From Lanius collurio (Eukaryota > Chordata > Aves > Passeriformes > Laniidae), in assembly GCA_020086605.1 (NCBI GenBank), contig JACBWW010000016.1, forward strand, positions 25,873,262 through 25,937,261: a DNA stretch of 64,000 bases. Direction: 5' to 3'. The position numbers were made by a program, and so were the translations under genes. Positions 33,832 to 46,248 of this stretch are shown here, one piece after another. Every line of letters starts with the position of its first letter. Position 1 is the first letter of the stretch. Under the pieces are notes generated by a model, which was not told the origin of the DNA, did not search any database, and saw only the letters and a program-made list of their open reading frames with translations.

Positions 33832-35267
33832 GTCCAGCAGCACAACAGTTCCCCTTGCAGAGAAGGGGGAACAGGTAGGAAATCCATGAGGGGTCTACAT
33901 TGCACAACTTACCAACTGATACCCCATATATAAATATAACATTTGGTGTTATATCACAGACCCATCATCAGGAAATTCAGGAATTTCCATGGCTATTTAG
34001 GCTTGATTTTCCAGGGATCAGCTGATCTGAAGAGCAGCCCTTCCCTGCTGAGCACAAACACACTCTGTGACTAAACTGCCCTCACAGCAGGCTGAAACAC
34101 CAGCAATGGTGTCATGCAAATGCCCTTGATCTTTTGCTATAAATTCAAAATTCTTTAAACCTAGGTCCATAAAATCTCTAGAAATGAGTTGTTATGGTAG
34201 AAAGAAACCTATGTGATTTTCTGAATAAAACCTCTGAAAAGGGCAGTCTGAGGGACAACTGATGACAGAGGTGTCTGAACTGACAGAACCTGATTAAATT
34301 TGGCCTTGAGATAGAAACTGAGTTCAGTCCTGGGTCTCCCAGAACACTAGGAGGGGACAGTCTGATGGGGATCAAAAGCCAGAGCAAATCTTGTCACAGC
34401 CCCTGTGAAGTGAAACCAATGAGTTTTACACAGCAGCACTTCAGGGCTTTTATGTGTGTAAAATCTCACAACGCAGCCCTGATGTCTTCTTCTTCTTCAT
34501 TTAGCTTTCATGATTCTCTTTTGGAAATACATGTTGAAATAAAAGCAAAAAAACCACAAGCAATGCTATAATATGGACAAGGTGGCTAGAAATTCCCCAT
34601 GTGTAAATCATGAGTCTGTGTTTCCTTCTGCACTCAAAGAAAAATTGTCTTTGCTGGACCATCCCTGCAGCCCCACTGGGTCTGTAGCTCTGCCTTTCCC
34701 CCATGAAAATTCGGAGAATGAGGCATGACTCTGACAGACTTTCGGGCTTAATGATTAAATGCTTGAAAATACAGCAAATTAAATATATTTGAAGAAATAA
34801 GGCAAAAAAAAACCCCCAAAACAAAAACTTGAAGAAAAATTATCATTTCCCAATTCATTAATATTAATACTGGAACTTCAAATGGGAGATCCTCCTCAAG
34901 GCTTGAAGCATGAAGCTACTGCAGTCCTGCAGCTGCTCAGGAGAGGCTAAAGCTGGTGAAAAGGGCCCCACTGGGAAGAGCAACTATCTCAGCTGGATCT
35001 TGGAGGAACACCTGAAAACAGTTAAAATTTTATGAGAAACACCTGAAAACACTTACAGTAATTTACTCACAGCTCGGAAGATGCATATATGTGTATGTTG
35101 TAGAAGTATTCAACCCCCTATTGAAAGCCAGTGGTGAACACAACGGGTTTGTGTGGGTGCAGTGGAAAGAAGAAATGGAACTGATCCACTCAAGTCCCAT
35201 TGCCTCTGTCCGAGGTTTGTATGGTTTGGTGCAGCCCAACTACCCTTTATTCCACACCACATATAGA
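33832..35267. other. Unique non-coding DNA with a small duplication
   Basis: An octamer 'atgcaaat' lies at about 34116-34124. A short direct duplication, 'aggaacacctgaaaaca' at 35004 and 'agaaacacctgaaaaca' at 35035, has a 31-bp period. A TTC run is at about 34486-34498. No gene is recognised. Confidence 0.4.
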
Positions 35268-35470
35268 ATTAGAGAATCACAGGCTGGTTTGTGTTGAGAG
35301 GCACCTTAAATATCATCAGTCCTGTCCCAGGCTGCTCCCAGCCCCAATGTCCAGCCTGGCCTTGGGCACTGCCAGGGATCCAGGGGCAGCCACAGCTGCT
35401 CTGGGCACCCTGTGCCAGGGCCTGCCCACCCTCCCAGGGAACAATTCCTGCCCAATGTCCCTGGCAGTCC
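35268..35470 (-). mobile_element. CR1 retrotransposon 3' part with internal deletion
   Basis: The tail complement 'tagagaatcacaggctgg' is followed by 'gcaccttaaatatcatcag' and then directly by 'cctgtcccaggctgctcc'. About 35 bp normally between these ('...ccctgccatggcagggacacctcccac...') are missing. The rest matches the young CR1 core, and about 133 bp (35323-35455) appear identical, in opposite orientation, to 36681-36814. Confidence 0.95.
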
Positions 35471-36639
35471 TGTAAGCACTGCTGAGAGCTAGGCTTTCTG
35501 GGTCACCCTCCTTGCAGATGTCCCTCCCCCTCCCAAAATTAGTGGCAGATTGCAAATGTTTTGCAATCTAATCTGCTCTAAATGCAGTGTACTAAACTGA
35601 AAAAATACTGTCAAAAGCCCACATTTCATTGGCTTTGTAAAGGGAGAGGGCACCATGCTCAGAATCCATTCCCTGCTTTCTGAGCGTCCCTTCTCTGGCA
35701 GGCAGGGGCACTCCCGTGCCCTGCTGCTGCTGGCCCTCATCCCCCAGGAGATGCCCTGGCAGCAGGCACCCACAGGGCAAGGAGCCTGACGGGAGCAGCT
35801 CAGCCCAGCCCTGACTGCTCAGGATGCAGGGACCCAGCTGGGGATGAGGTGGGGATGGGGCAGGGGGACTGAGGCTGGAGGAGGAGCAGCAGGAGCTCCC
35901 GAGGGGCGCAGGCACTGCCCAAGGGCCAGCACGGGGGCTTTTCCCCACAGCTCCACAGACCCCCCAGGCACAGAACATTGCTAAAGCATCGATATCAGCC
36001 TGTGAACACATCAAATAAATATTCCGGTGTGTTTGTGCCATCAGATGGATAACCCGGCAGTGTTTGGGTTTGGCTTTGAAAGCCAATGACACCCTCAGCA
36101 TTCCCTTGGCAACTGAGGCACTGCAGAGAAACTCCTTTTACATTTAACAACTTTAAATGTGTTGACACACATCAAATCCTGATCTGGGGTAGGTTTAAGT
36201 GACACATGTCATCTGACTGGAGGGTTTATGTGTTTGCCAGTGTGAACACAAAAAGGCTCAGCATGTCTGAGGAGAAGCAGAATCAGATCTGTGACAACAA
36301 AATTTGCTTGCAGATAATTAATCACATTTGTAAATAAGTGAGGCCATATTTGCATCCCTTTTGTTTCTTCTTCTTATGATCTACAGGTCAACTCTTGCTG
36401 TGAAAATATTAACAGTGAGCAGATTTGCCAGTCACATGCCCCAGTACTGACTGAAGATGTATTTTGGTGCTCAGACAGACGTGTTTATGCTAGAAGGGCT
36501 CCCAGCCCCAGCAGCGGGGCCCGGTGAGCAGAGCGAGCCAAGGGTCTCCCACGAGGGTCAGGCTGCAGAGCCAGAGCTGTAAATAACCAGAGCAGGCTGT
36601 TTGCTGCACTGAGGAAGGAAGCAAACTCTTCAAATAAAT
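35471..36639. other. Unique non-coding DNA between two CR1 copies
   Basis: This is the spacer of the inverted CR1 pair. It is GC-richer at 35690-35960 and AT-richer afterwards. No gene or repeat is recognised. Confidence 0.4.
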
Positions 36640-36912
36640 AAAGGAGCCTTAAGCTGCAGGAGGGTAGATTTAGATGGATCTTGGGCAGGAATTGTTCCCT
36701 GGGAGGGTGGGCAGGCCCTGGCACAGGGTGCCCAGAGCAGCTGTGGCTGCCCCTGGATCCCTGGCAGTGCCCAAGGCCAGGCTGGACATTGGGGCTGGGA
36801 GCAGCCTGGGACAGTGGGAGGTGTCCCTGCCATGGCAGGGGTGGCACTGGGTGGGCTTTGAGGTCTCTCCCAACCCAAACCAGTCTGGGATTCTGTGATT
36901 CTGTGATTCATA
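36640..36912 (+). mobile_element. CR1 retrotransposon 3' end with intact tail
   Basis: This reads in sense orientation: 'gagccttaagctgcagg', 'gattgttccctggg'-like sequence, 'gtgggcaggccctggcac', 'ctggatccctggcagtgcc', 'gggaggtgtccctgccatgg' and 'tttgaggtctctcccaaccc'. It ends in 'ggattctgtgattctgtgattc', i.e. two to three tail octamers. It is 5'-truncated near 36640. It is the best preserved CR1 3' end in the window. Confidence 0.97.
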
Positions 36913-39900
36913 CATACCTGGATGTTTGTCTCTGGTTTACTGGTAGGACATTACATTTTCCTGGCAACACTTGCCTTGCAGTACCCAGAACATCATCACT
37001 GCAGCTATGGCCAAAATACAGGGCAGAAACAGTGGAGACCATTCCCAGCATCCCAAGCACCCCTCACTGCCCACAGTGCAAGGATGATGCTGCAGCTTTA
37101 GTGTGTCCAACAGAGAGGGTGTGTGCACATGGGAAACCTAGTCCCAAATTCTTGAAGCAGTTTCTGAATCAGAGGAATAGGATCCCGCATCTTGTCTGTG
37201 CAGGTTCTTTATACTGACGATACAACTTCTTTCTTGAATCCAGCTAATGAACCCTGGCCTCAAAAGCCAATATCTGTTTTCCCCAGAACTATTGATTGCA
37301 ACTCGAGTATAATTCTTCCATATAGTTTCTTGTTAAAAAAAAAAAAAAAGCAAGCTATTTAAGTGCCTATCAACAAAAGATGTAATTTTAGTTAAGTCTC
37401 TTTGGGTTCTTAAATGTGTTGCCATTATCAGAGGGAGAAAGAATTACAGGACAGATAAGAACACTAAAATCTTGTAATCTTATGCATTACACAGTGGGGT
37501 TTTTTTCTCACTTACAAAACCTCCAGGAAATGCCAGGATTCAATGGCTCAGGAACGCCCGGATGCAGATGCACAAATGCACCTGGTTAACTTTGTTTCCA
37601 ACACAGCTGAGTTTCAAGATGGAGCAGCAAACTGCAAACATGCACAAATGAGGGACAGAGAAGCAGCCACTCAGAGAACCCGTGGGATCAAGTGTCCATC
37701 ATTTGCATGTGCTCCAGAGGAGACCCCAGCCCATTTATGGCCTGCCCTGATGCAGACCATGGCATGCACGGAGGGATGGAACCCTTGCACGTGTGGCTTT
37801 TAACATTCATCACACACCAACATTTTCCATAAACCTGTTGAGAGCACACTGAAGTTTCATTCTCCTGGTACTTGTTTGGAAACAGATTTGATACTTCTTG
37901 CACATTTTTCTGCACGTCCAAAGGCACAGAAGGCGCTCTGCAGCCGGGGGGCTGTGTACACTGGTGTTTATGCGGTTGATTAATGAGATGGATTTTCTAT
38001 GTGGGATGCTGTCAGGAGCGTTTGCACAGGGCTGTGTAATTCTCTCATTTGTGAACCTTCTGCAAGTGGCAGAAGGGAGCTGAGGAGGAGCAGGGAGATG
38101 TGGGAGATGTGATCCAGGCAGCTCCCCAGAGCAAGCCCCACCCAGGTGTGGTGTCAGAGAAACGAGTCTCTGCTGCAGGTTCAGAGGCACCGAGGTCACC
38201 CCAGCGCTACTGTGCTGCTTTGGGGGATGCTTTAGGGCTGTACAGACAGGCCCCTGGTGTGCCCCATGGAGCTGTGGGTCCAGCAGACCCCTGCCACCAG
38301 CTGCCTTCAGCAGGTGAGGGACACCTCCCCCCTTGGCTTCCAAGGGGTCTCCATGGACAAAACTGGGCCAAGCGTTGTGATTGACATGCGTGTGACTTTT
38401 GACAGGCCATGGGTGGCAGACCAGGAGTGACACCAGGCTCTGTGGACCTGAGTGATGAGACCAGGCTCTCTGGGAAGGGCTGTTCCAGCAGCCCTCTCCT
38501 CCGGCCCCAAAGCTGCTGTCAGGGGACACTGGGCACCAAGTGCTCCAGCCATCACCGTGTGCTGCTCACACCTGCCCTCTCCCACCTCCTCATGGTGTCC
38601 AGCACCTCTGCTGCTCCCTGGCCTTGTGTCCGTGGTGGGCATGGGCAGGATGTGATCCCAGGGAAGCCTCTGACGGCTCTCCTGCTCCTCTGGGACACAT
38701 TGCCAGACTGGCCTGCAGGAGCAAAGAGCTTTCTGAAATTCTACTATTTAGGTTTATTCAAACTGGAAAAAAGATGGAAATCAAAAAACAACCTGAATAT
38801 GACCCTGAAGTTTCTGGGATTTGCATTAAAATCCTTCCCCCATCCCACCCTTGAACTGGATTCCCAGGCTGCTCCAAGCACGTGCTGTGCTATAACATGG
38901 CAGCAGAGTTTTCAATGCATTTTTTGCTGCCTGTTTTGCAGAATGTGTTTCTGCAGGATTCAATTTACAAGCCAAACTTTGGAAAGATCATTTTTATATT
39001 TCTTTCACATCTCCACGGATCTGAAGTAAACAATTCTGACTTGCTTAATTCTTAATTCAGTGTTTTGTAAGAGAAGCCATTCGACCTCATCAGCTTTTGA
39101 GTCTCAGAAAGAAGGGAAGTAGAAGATTACAGAAAACTTTTCTTGCTGCTCTCTGTGACCATCAGTCAGAAAGAGCAGAAGGTGATGTGTTAAGACACCC
39201 TGACTCAGGCTGAGATTTAATTGCCCTCTTGTACTTTCCCTGGGAAAGCAGACTTGCACAGGCACAAAAGGTCACCAGAAGAGCCACAACCTGTAGGAAC
39301 TCCACTTCAGTTTCCAGGAAAATACCAAAATAAACAAGTGAACCAACTGTATGTCCTTGCAAGGAAACAAAAGGAAAATAAAAACTCAACATTCATTTGT
39401 AAGACACTTCATGTCAATTCACTCTCATGGTTTTCCAGGGCACAGAGGAGGATCTTGTGGAGAGGAGTAGCTGTGCCTTGAGCAAGGTGTTCTCCTACCT
39501 GATCCTGGCAAACGCTGCCCAGGTGATGCCCTGGTGCCAGAGATGGGAGAGCCCTCAGAGACCTTTCCTGGAGAATAATGAGCAAAAACCAAACGGGGAA
39601 ACAGACGGGCAGAGCTTTGTAGCCATGCAGCAACTTCAGCATCATTAGAGGCATTGTTTAAAACCGGCAGACTGTGGGGTGGTGTGTGGAAAGCACCTCA
39701 CCCACTGCAGGTGGGGCTGTTCTGGGAAGCGCTCCCCAGCCTGGAGCCGATTAATCCTTACTGGAACACAAGAACAGGTACCTGCATGAAGGATGGGGTA
39801 AAGGGCTCTTTATCAAATTAAAAGGCTTGGATTATATTTTAAATTGATTGTAAGCTTTAGAGATTTTTGTTCCAGTAAAAGTATTGATCAGTGGGGGATT

Positions 39901-41202
39901 TGCATATTCCTCTTTCACAGTACAAGGTGGTTCTGCCACCAGCAGTTATTGCAGGGCTGGTTAAGTAAAACAGGAAAAGATTAAAGGCTGCAGGAATATT
40001 TTTCACATTGCCAAAAAAATATTTTTTTCTAGGATAAAGTTAAAACTCTTTAATGTACATTTTATTTTTCAATAGATTCAACCAGCAATAGATACAGGCT
40101 TTGCTGCAACATCTCCTTACCTCTAATGACTTGCCAGGTTTTCAGCACCAACATAAGAAGAAAAACAATGGAACAGCTTCAGTCTGATTTTAGCTCCTTT
40201 TAAGCACTTCTCAGTTACAAGAGCTCCAGCAGGAATGCCATTTTTAATTACCAGAGCTATGCTGTATCCACGTCTGAAATCACAGTCCTGTGCTCAGAGG
40301 TGGGAGAGAAGACTTCCTGATGCCACTGGCAGAAAGCAGAGTCAATATTTAGACGTTTCAGATGGCTTTTATTTTTAATTCCAGTAACTACAACTGGCCT
40401 CCCATTGCTAACTACCTCTTGCAGCAGCAAAGGTAAAGCAGGTTCTCGGGCCTTGGTGATCAAATGTGACCTCAGAGAGCTGCATTGGCAAGAAGTGATT
40501 GCACTCCTGGGCAGGGGCCAGGGCCTGTGGCCAGTGTGGGGAGCCCTGATCCCACTGCTCCCCCAGCTCCCTGCTCCCTCCTGTCCCTTTCTGGCACACG
40601 ACCCCACCGTCCAGTCCCAGCTGCAGAGCTCCTCCCCTAGATCCTGCCTGAGCCCCTTGGCAGAAGAAATGGTGCCTGGAAAGGATATTCTCCCTCATCC
40701 CAAACCCCTGGGAGCCTCTCCTGGGAGCAGAAAGTCTGTGAACAGCAGCAGAGGGCAATCTCAGCATCAGTCCTCCATCCCACCAGGTCAGCAAAAAGCC
40801 AGACCCACCAACTATTTGCTGACTTCTGCCTCAAGCTGGGGGAGCCCCTGGGGATGTTGGGCTGGTCCCACAGTGTGGGGAGTGCCTGGGGGGGCTTCAG
40901 CACAGCTGAGGAATCTCCTCCCTGCCCTCCTTAGTGCTTGTCCCCTATCCACAGGCATCTGCAGTCTGTAGGGCAGCACCCAACAGGCCACTGGGTGCAC
41001 AGAGAGGGTTGGGTGAGGGGTCACAGGCTCAGGGTCACTTCCCATTTCTGGCCACACACAGTTCTTCTGGCTGATTATTTGCACTTGGATTTTGCACTGT
41101 AAGAGATCAAGCCATGCTGCCCACTCCTGCAATTGGGTAAGGAACAATTCTGAAAAGCTTTGCTTTTTACAGTGCATAATCACAGCAGTTTAAAATTTAA
41201 AC
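36913..41202. other. Unique non-coding DNA, about 4.3 kb
   Basis: A 15-A run lies at 37335-37349. An octamer complement 'atttgcat' sits at about 39898-39906. Frames of 239 codons (minus, 37810-38529), 206 codons (plus, 38409-39029) and 188 codons (plus, 40405-40971) have mixed low-information composition and no domain. I do not call them genes. Confidence 0.4.
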
Positions 41203-41223
41203 AAAAAAAAAAAAAAAAAAAAA
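41203..41223. repeat. Poly(A) run of 21
   Basis: Twenty-one consecutive A follow 'taaaatttaaac'. I cannot identify a retrocopy upstream of it, so it may be a simple homopolymer. Confidence 0.9.
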
Positions 41224-41329
41224 GGTCAGAATGCACCCCCATCCCACTCTGCATCAGGGAATTTAGGGCAAGAGCCAAGAAGGAGAACTGTGAATTTCAA
41301 GTCAGATTTCAAGTGCCTGGAATCAAACC

Positions 41330-41720
41330 CACGTAAGCGGCGGGCATTTACCCTTGCCCAGGTTTGGATACGAGCACGGGGAGCACGAGCACTTTGCTGG
41401 CTTCACAGGCACGGCAGAACAAAGGCAGCGCAGTCCCAGCCCCGGCGCCCAGGGAGCCGCGCACCAAAGCGGCCGCGAATCCTCTCATGCCCGGAGATCA
41501 AGCAGGAGAAGTTCGCACCAGGATTCTGGGCATGTAGAGCGACGCTCGCGGTCATGGCAGTGCCGTTAGTAAATCTGATGTGGCAGATGGGATATCTGTC
41601 ACCAGGAAAAAGAACGCGATCGTTAGAAGACGAGTCCATGGTACAAGTCCTCAGGAGCATCGTAGGGATGAGACCACTGCGGCTCCCGCCGGCTCCCTGG
41701 CTCAGGAGGGATCATTCTGA
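41330..41720. promoter_or_regulatory. CpG-island-like block with open frames on both strands
   Basis: By hand count about 30 CpGs occur in 380-390 bp, including a 'gcggccgc' NotI site at 41469-41476. A plus frame of 169 codons (41290-41799) and a minus frame of 85 codons (41403-41660) both cross it. The minus frame has a second methionine in the good start context 'taccatgg' near 41639, leaving about 78 codons that end at 41403. Neither protein resembles a family I know. The block could be a promoter or first exon of an unannotated transcript. Confidence 0.3.
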
Positions 41721-43744
41721 AAATACTTCAATCGTGAATGGTTTCTTTATTGCCTGCAGGACCTCCCCAGCAGCACCAATTCTGTACCTATTTCTGTGAG
41801 GACAAGCAGAATCATGTTCCTTACAATTACCCTACACAGAATTTCTCAGCCAGGGATCTGGGAACCGCACTGATTCCAGGTACTCGCCCAGGATCCTTCA
41901 GGGACAGTTTGCTTCATGGCCTTCTCCCTGAACACCCTCTTAGTTGACCTGTGGTCCCAGAAAGCATCCCTCACAAGGGGATACAAGTCACATCCTTCCA
42001 AAATGGTTTCTCTTCAAATGAAATTCTGGTTCTGCTCATTTTTAAAAGTTTTTCCTCACATATCACACAAAACAATCTGCTCCAGCACTGGGATTTCAGG
42101 TTCAGCTCAGAATTCACTTTTGATAGAGATATGTTGACTTGCTGCTGTTTACGTTTTTGCCAAGCCAAGATAAGGCCTCAAGTTTGCAGCAAGGCTGTGG
42201 TATGAAATCAGAGCACGGCATTGTTGCATGGCTGCTCTTCAAAGGCAAACTTCAGTCCCTGTGAAACGCCTGCACGAGGCACGGGACGGTGTCAGGGTTG
42301 CCTGTCCCTCACACAGCAGACTGTCCACTGGTGGGTCTGCAGGAAGGGGACAGCATCTTCCAGCAGGGCCCTGGGAAGTGCTCCGAGGTGGCACACCAGG
42401 TGCCAGGCGCGGGGTGGCACTGAGGACACATCCCTGGGGGGAATGGTGGCCACCAGCACCACCACAGCTCTGGGGCACAGCATCACCAGCACCCTGTCCC
42501 TACCCCAGGGCACTCAAATCAGGACCACAGGGATTAGAGGATGCTCCAGGAGGCTGAAAGCAGGACCACAGAGATTCCAGGTGCTCATGTGACCACCGAG
42601 CAGTGCTGATGCCAGCAGAGAGCCCAAAACTGACCCCAGGAATTGAGATGCCTCAAGAAGTGCCAGCACAGGGGGACAATCACTGTCCTGGTCCTGTGGC
42701 CCTGCTATTTTTTGTTCTATTTGCACTCTGGAAAAATCTCCCCAGGGGTACAAACACCAGGGTTTTTTTCCCTTGGTCCATCTTCAAGACTATTTCAAGA
42801 CAACAATAAATAAATTCATAGACTTGAAATGCATGTTATTAACTGACCATTTTAGAACAATACACTGCAAAAGGCATATTTCCTCCAGGAATGTTTTCCT
42901 AAATTCCATTTGCTATTGTAAATAATAAACCTACAATCTGTGAGTCCAGACATTACAGGAGTACTGAAGGGCTGGATACTTTAGAAATGGAAAATGCTTT
43001 TGGCTATGTATTTTATCATTCTTTATGTATTTTGTTTTGAACATGAATAGTTCATAAATGCACATTAAATCCACAAGGTATCTCAGTATATCGACCCCTC
43101 CTCACCAAGTGTCTCCCTGAGCACATGGCAGGGTTTTTGTCTGGTAACTATGGTGATATGCAAGGGTGGGATTCTTCAGTGGGTTTGGGGCTTTAGAGGT
43201 GCTGGGGCCAGGGGGGGCTAGGCTGGACACTGTCCTTTTTTATGTATGTTGTAGTGCTGGTTAACATAAAACAGCTTTTTGCTAAGATAAAATAAAAACT
43301 AAGAGTAACAGTTGATAGACACTGTGTATAAAAAGCCAGATCAGCCTGACAAACAGCTGCAGCACTTTAGATTTGTCTTCATGGATATGCATTTGTCTTT
43401 ACAAAATATTTCTGCATGACCTGACATTACCAAGGTCAAAATTTGGAACCCAAAAATAACTCATATGAATGTAGACTAGAATGAGGTCAGAATGGATCTG
43501 CCAAGGCAGCTCTTGAGCGTGAATATTTAAGTCCCATCTCTGAGAGCAAGGTGTTCTCCTGCTGCTCTCCTGTACTTTGCAGTTTAGCTTTGTACAAGAG
43601 CACAAATTTTAGATAAATGTTCTCCAGCAGACCCATTTCGCAGCCCTGAGTGGCTCATTTCTTGTGCAGTCTTTGGGGCCTGCACAGGCTGAACTGCTGA
43701 AAATGAGACATCCCTCTGATAACAGCGATCATCCTCCTAAGTGA
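41721..43744. other. Unique non-coding DNA, about 2 kb
   Basis: GC-richer at 42220-42600 and AT-rich at 42780-43100. No repeat or gene is recognised. Confidence 0.4.
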
Positions 43745-44060
43745 CGCCTACTCCGGCTCTGTGACTCGGCAGGGAGAGCAGCCAGGCAGGAGGTGGCTGT
43801 GGAGGAGGAAAACATCAACGTGTTCCCGCAAAATGGTTTCCCAAATGTGGATGTGATGTGCCTTAACGCCATTATCAGCTGCAATGAGGTGGAGAGGTCA
43901 CTGCAGCAGCTGAGCCGCTTTATTGAACTCGTCTGTCATGGTCGGGAGCCGCTCCGAGGACCGGCCCCTTCCCTCCCGCCCACAGGAGCGCCGAGACTTC
44001 CCGGTGGTGGCACCGACACAGCCCTGTGCAACGAGCAGAACCAACGGCGACAACGAGCTG
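43745..44060. promoter_or_regulatory. CpG-rich block next to a minisatellite
   Basis: By hand count about 20 CpGs occur in roughly 310 bp, and the density continues into the adjacent tandem repeat. A 116-codon plus frame (43793-44143) begins with an acidic segment and then crosses the repeat, and I cannot assign it. This may be a small promoter or only a GC-rich patch. Confidence 0.25.
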
Positions 44061-44200
44061 CTGCTCGGGGTTGTAACGCAACAGCAACGCAGCCGCTTCT
44101 CGGGGTTGTAATGCAACTACACAAACACTGCTCCGGGTTGTAATGCACCTACACAGCCACTGCTCGGGGTTGTAATGCAACAACTACATAACCACTGCTG
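44061..44200. repeat. 32-35-bp minisatellite, 4 units
   Basis: Units start at 44061, 44096, 44128 and 44160 with 'ctgctcggggttgtaa' or a near variant, and a fragment starts at 44194. Unit lengths are about 35, 32, 32 and 34 bp. On the minus strand each unit carries the 'ttacaaccccgag' motif, so repeated YNPEQ appears in the frame. This is a repeat artefact. Confidence 0.9.
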
Positions 44201-46184
44201 AGTATCCTCACCAAGCACACACACAGTGCCTCCGAGAGGAACATCCCTGCCAGTTCCACGCTTGGTGTTTATTTCCTTCCCCCTAGCACTCCCCATCTCC
44301 GCTCTTTGCGCCCAGCACCTGCTCAAGGACACTGTGGACTGTCCCAGATGAAGGCACCAGCCCTGTTTCAGAACACTGTGCACCCAGGTGCTCACAGAAA
44401 TAGTAGCAATCAAACAGCATCTAGCCAAGCAGAAAGGCCAAGCCAGCACTAAGCAAAAGGATTTTTATTTTAAAATTTAATACATATCAGACCAGTTCTT
44501 AAAAGGCTTACAGAGTTTTCCTTCTCCATATTGCTTTGTCACTGATATCTGAAAGTTTGTTTAGATCTTACTATTCCTGTAACACCTGCCACCAAACTGA
44601 TGGCAACTGATCTGGAGAAGAGGATGTGCCACATAATTTGAACTTCCTTCTAGGACTGTCCCACCAGGGGGTGACAATAGTGGGGGAAAGGAAACTGATG
44701 AAAACCCCTTTTATAGCCCAAATACAGGAACTTCACTCGGGTGGAGGTAGGGATGCACCCAACCACCTGCCCTGGGCTGGGCTGAGCATGCTCCAGCCGG
44801 ACCGAGTTCAGGTTGCACTGATCTGGTGGAAATGACTCAGGACAAGGGTGATGCTGGCCAGACCTGATACCAGGGTGCCTCAGAAGCCAGAAGATTCCCT
44901 GGTACCTCCAGTGCACGTTGGGGTGACAGTGCAGCTGCCAGAGGGAGGTACTGGGGCTGGAGCAGAGCCTGGGGCTGAGGCTGAGATTGGAGCAGGGGCA
45001 GGGGCTGAGGCTGGGACTGGGACTAGGCTGCCCCAGAAAGCAGTGAGGTTCTACAGAGCTCCATGGGGCTCTGCAGACACAGCAAACACAGAAGAGAAGA
45101 AAGGCCTGTGATCACAGGAATAATTGCTGAGGAATATCAGACAGGGTTTGTTTGCAGAGTGTTCTCTCAGTCTCACAATAAAAGACATGAAAGGACAGTA
45201 ATTGGCCACTAGGGATAGAGTTAATGGTAAATACTCTAATAAAAAAAACCTAGGCTGCACTGCAAGTAGATCACTTATCATGGGGTTTCTCCGATAGAAA
45301 GACTTTTCCCCACACCTCTGCACTTTTACGCTTGATTTGCCAGTGACTTCTGCAATTACAGCATCTAAACAAATCAGGAAAGAGCCTTTTGTTGGTCTGA
45401 ATTAGAAAATGAGTCTGTCTAGGTGGAGAACTGCCATCATTTTAAATTGCCTTCTCTGGAGCTTGGCATTCCAGGCTTTGGGGCTGGGGGCATATTTGGC
45501 TCGGACTGTTATCTTATATTTTGACTCAGCTGAGCACAGAAATACGTGCCCGGGAACTGAAGCTCTAATGTTCTGGTATTCACTGGATTTTATTAAAAAT
45601 AGGTTTGGGCATTGGTGAGGACAGTGCCTGTGCAGCACCATGGGACAACCTGATCCTGCTCTGCATTAGAGCCTCAGAATGGACGGAAAGGGTAATTTTG
45701 CTAAGTCAAAATAAAAATGGTTTGAGTGTCTACAATGTGTAACTGCAAGGGACGTCCTCCACTAGGGCTGGCCCTGGTGCAGAGCCAAGCAGGGCCAACC
45801 GTGACCCCCTTGGCCATGCCCTTCAGACAGACCCCTCAAGGTGTCAGGTCTGTAGGTGGGACCACACAGGGCAGGGAGCAGAGAGGGACAGTGCCCATTC
45901 TCACACTCATGGAAGGAAAAATTAGGCTTTCTTATATTTTTAATTTTCAGAGAGGAAAGATAAATGCTTTTTACACTACTTTGACCTGGAGCTGTGGTCT
46001 TTTACAGTCTCATACATAATGTCAAGGTTAAGAAAAATTATCTGGACACCCAAGGACCACAACACTGCCCTCACTCAAGCAGAGCTCACATTAGAGATTC
46101 CTGATAACTAAGACATCAGTGAGTATGAAGCAAAAGGACATGGTGTTATGTCCTAATTGCACATTCAGTCTTAGGATAATGCAA
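44201..46184. other. Unique DNA with GGGCTGAGG-rich tract
   Basis: At 44951-45027 irregular units of 'ggggctgaggctgg' and 'gagcaggggcagg' form a short low-complexity tract, which gives an Ala/Gly/Glu-rich frame (44848-45111). No gene is called. Confidence 0.4.
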
Positions 46185-46248
46185 AGGGGTGGAATGAGAT
46201 GCTCTTTGAGGTCTCTTCCAACCCAAACCATTCTGTGATTCTATGATT
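46185..46248 (+). mobile_element. Short CR1 3' tail fragment
   Basis: 'gtggaatgagatgctctttg', 'aggtctcttccaaccc', 'aaaccattctgtgattc' and 'tatgatttt' form the last 60 or so bases of a sense CR1. It is strongly 5'-truncated. Confidence 0.9.

Noticed and set aside
37810..39029. Frames of 239 (minus) and 206 (plus) codons
   Set aside because: No recognisable domain, they overlap on opposite strands, and base composition is ordinary; likely chance frames in GC-richer DNA.
43918..43960. Minus-strand start MTDEFNKAAQLLQ resembling the N-terminus of acyl-CoA-binding proteins
   Set aside because: Only 13 codons before a stop and no donor site at the end; the resemblance is too short to mean anything.
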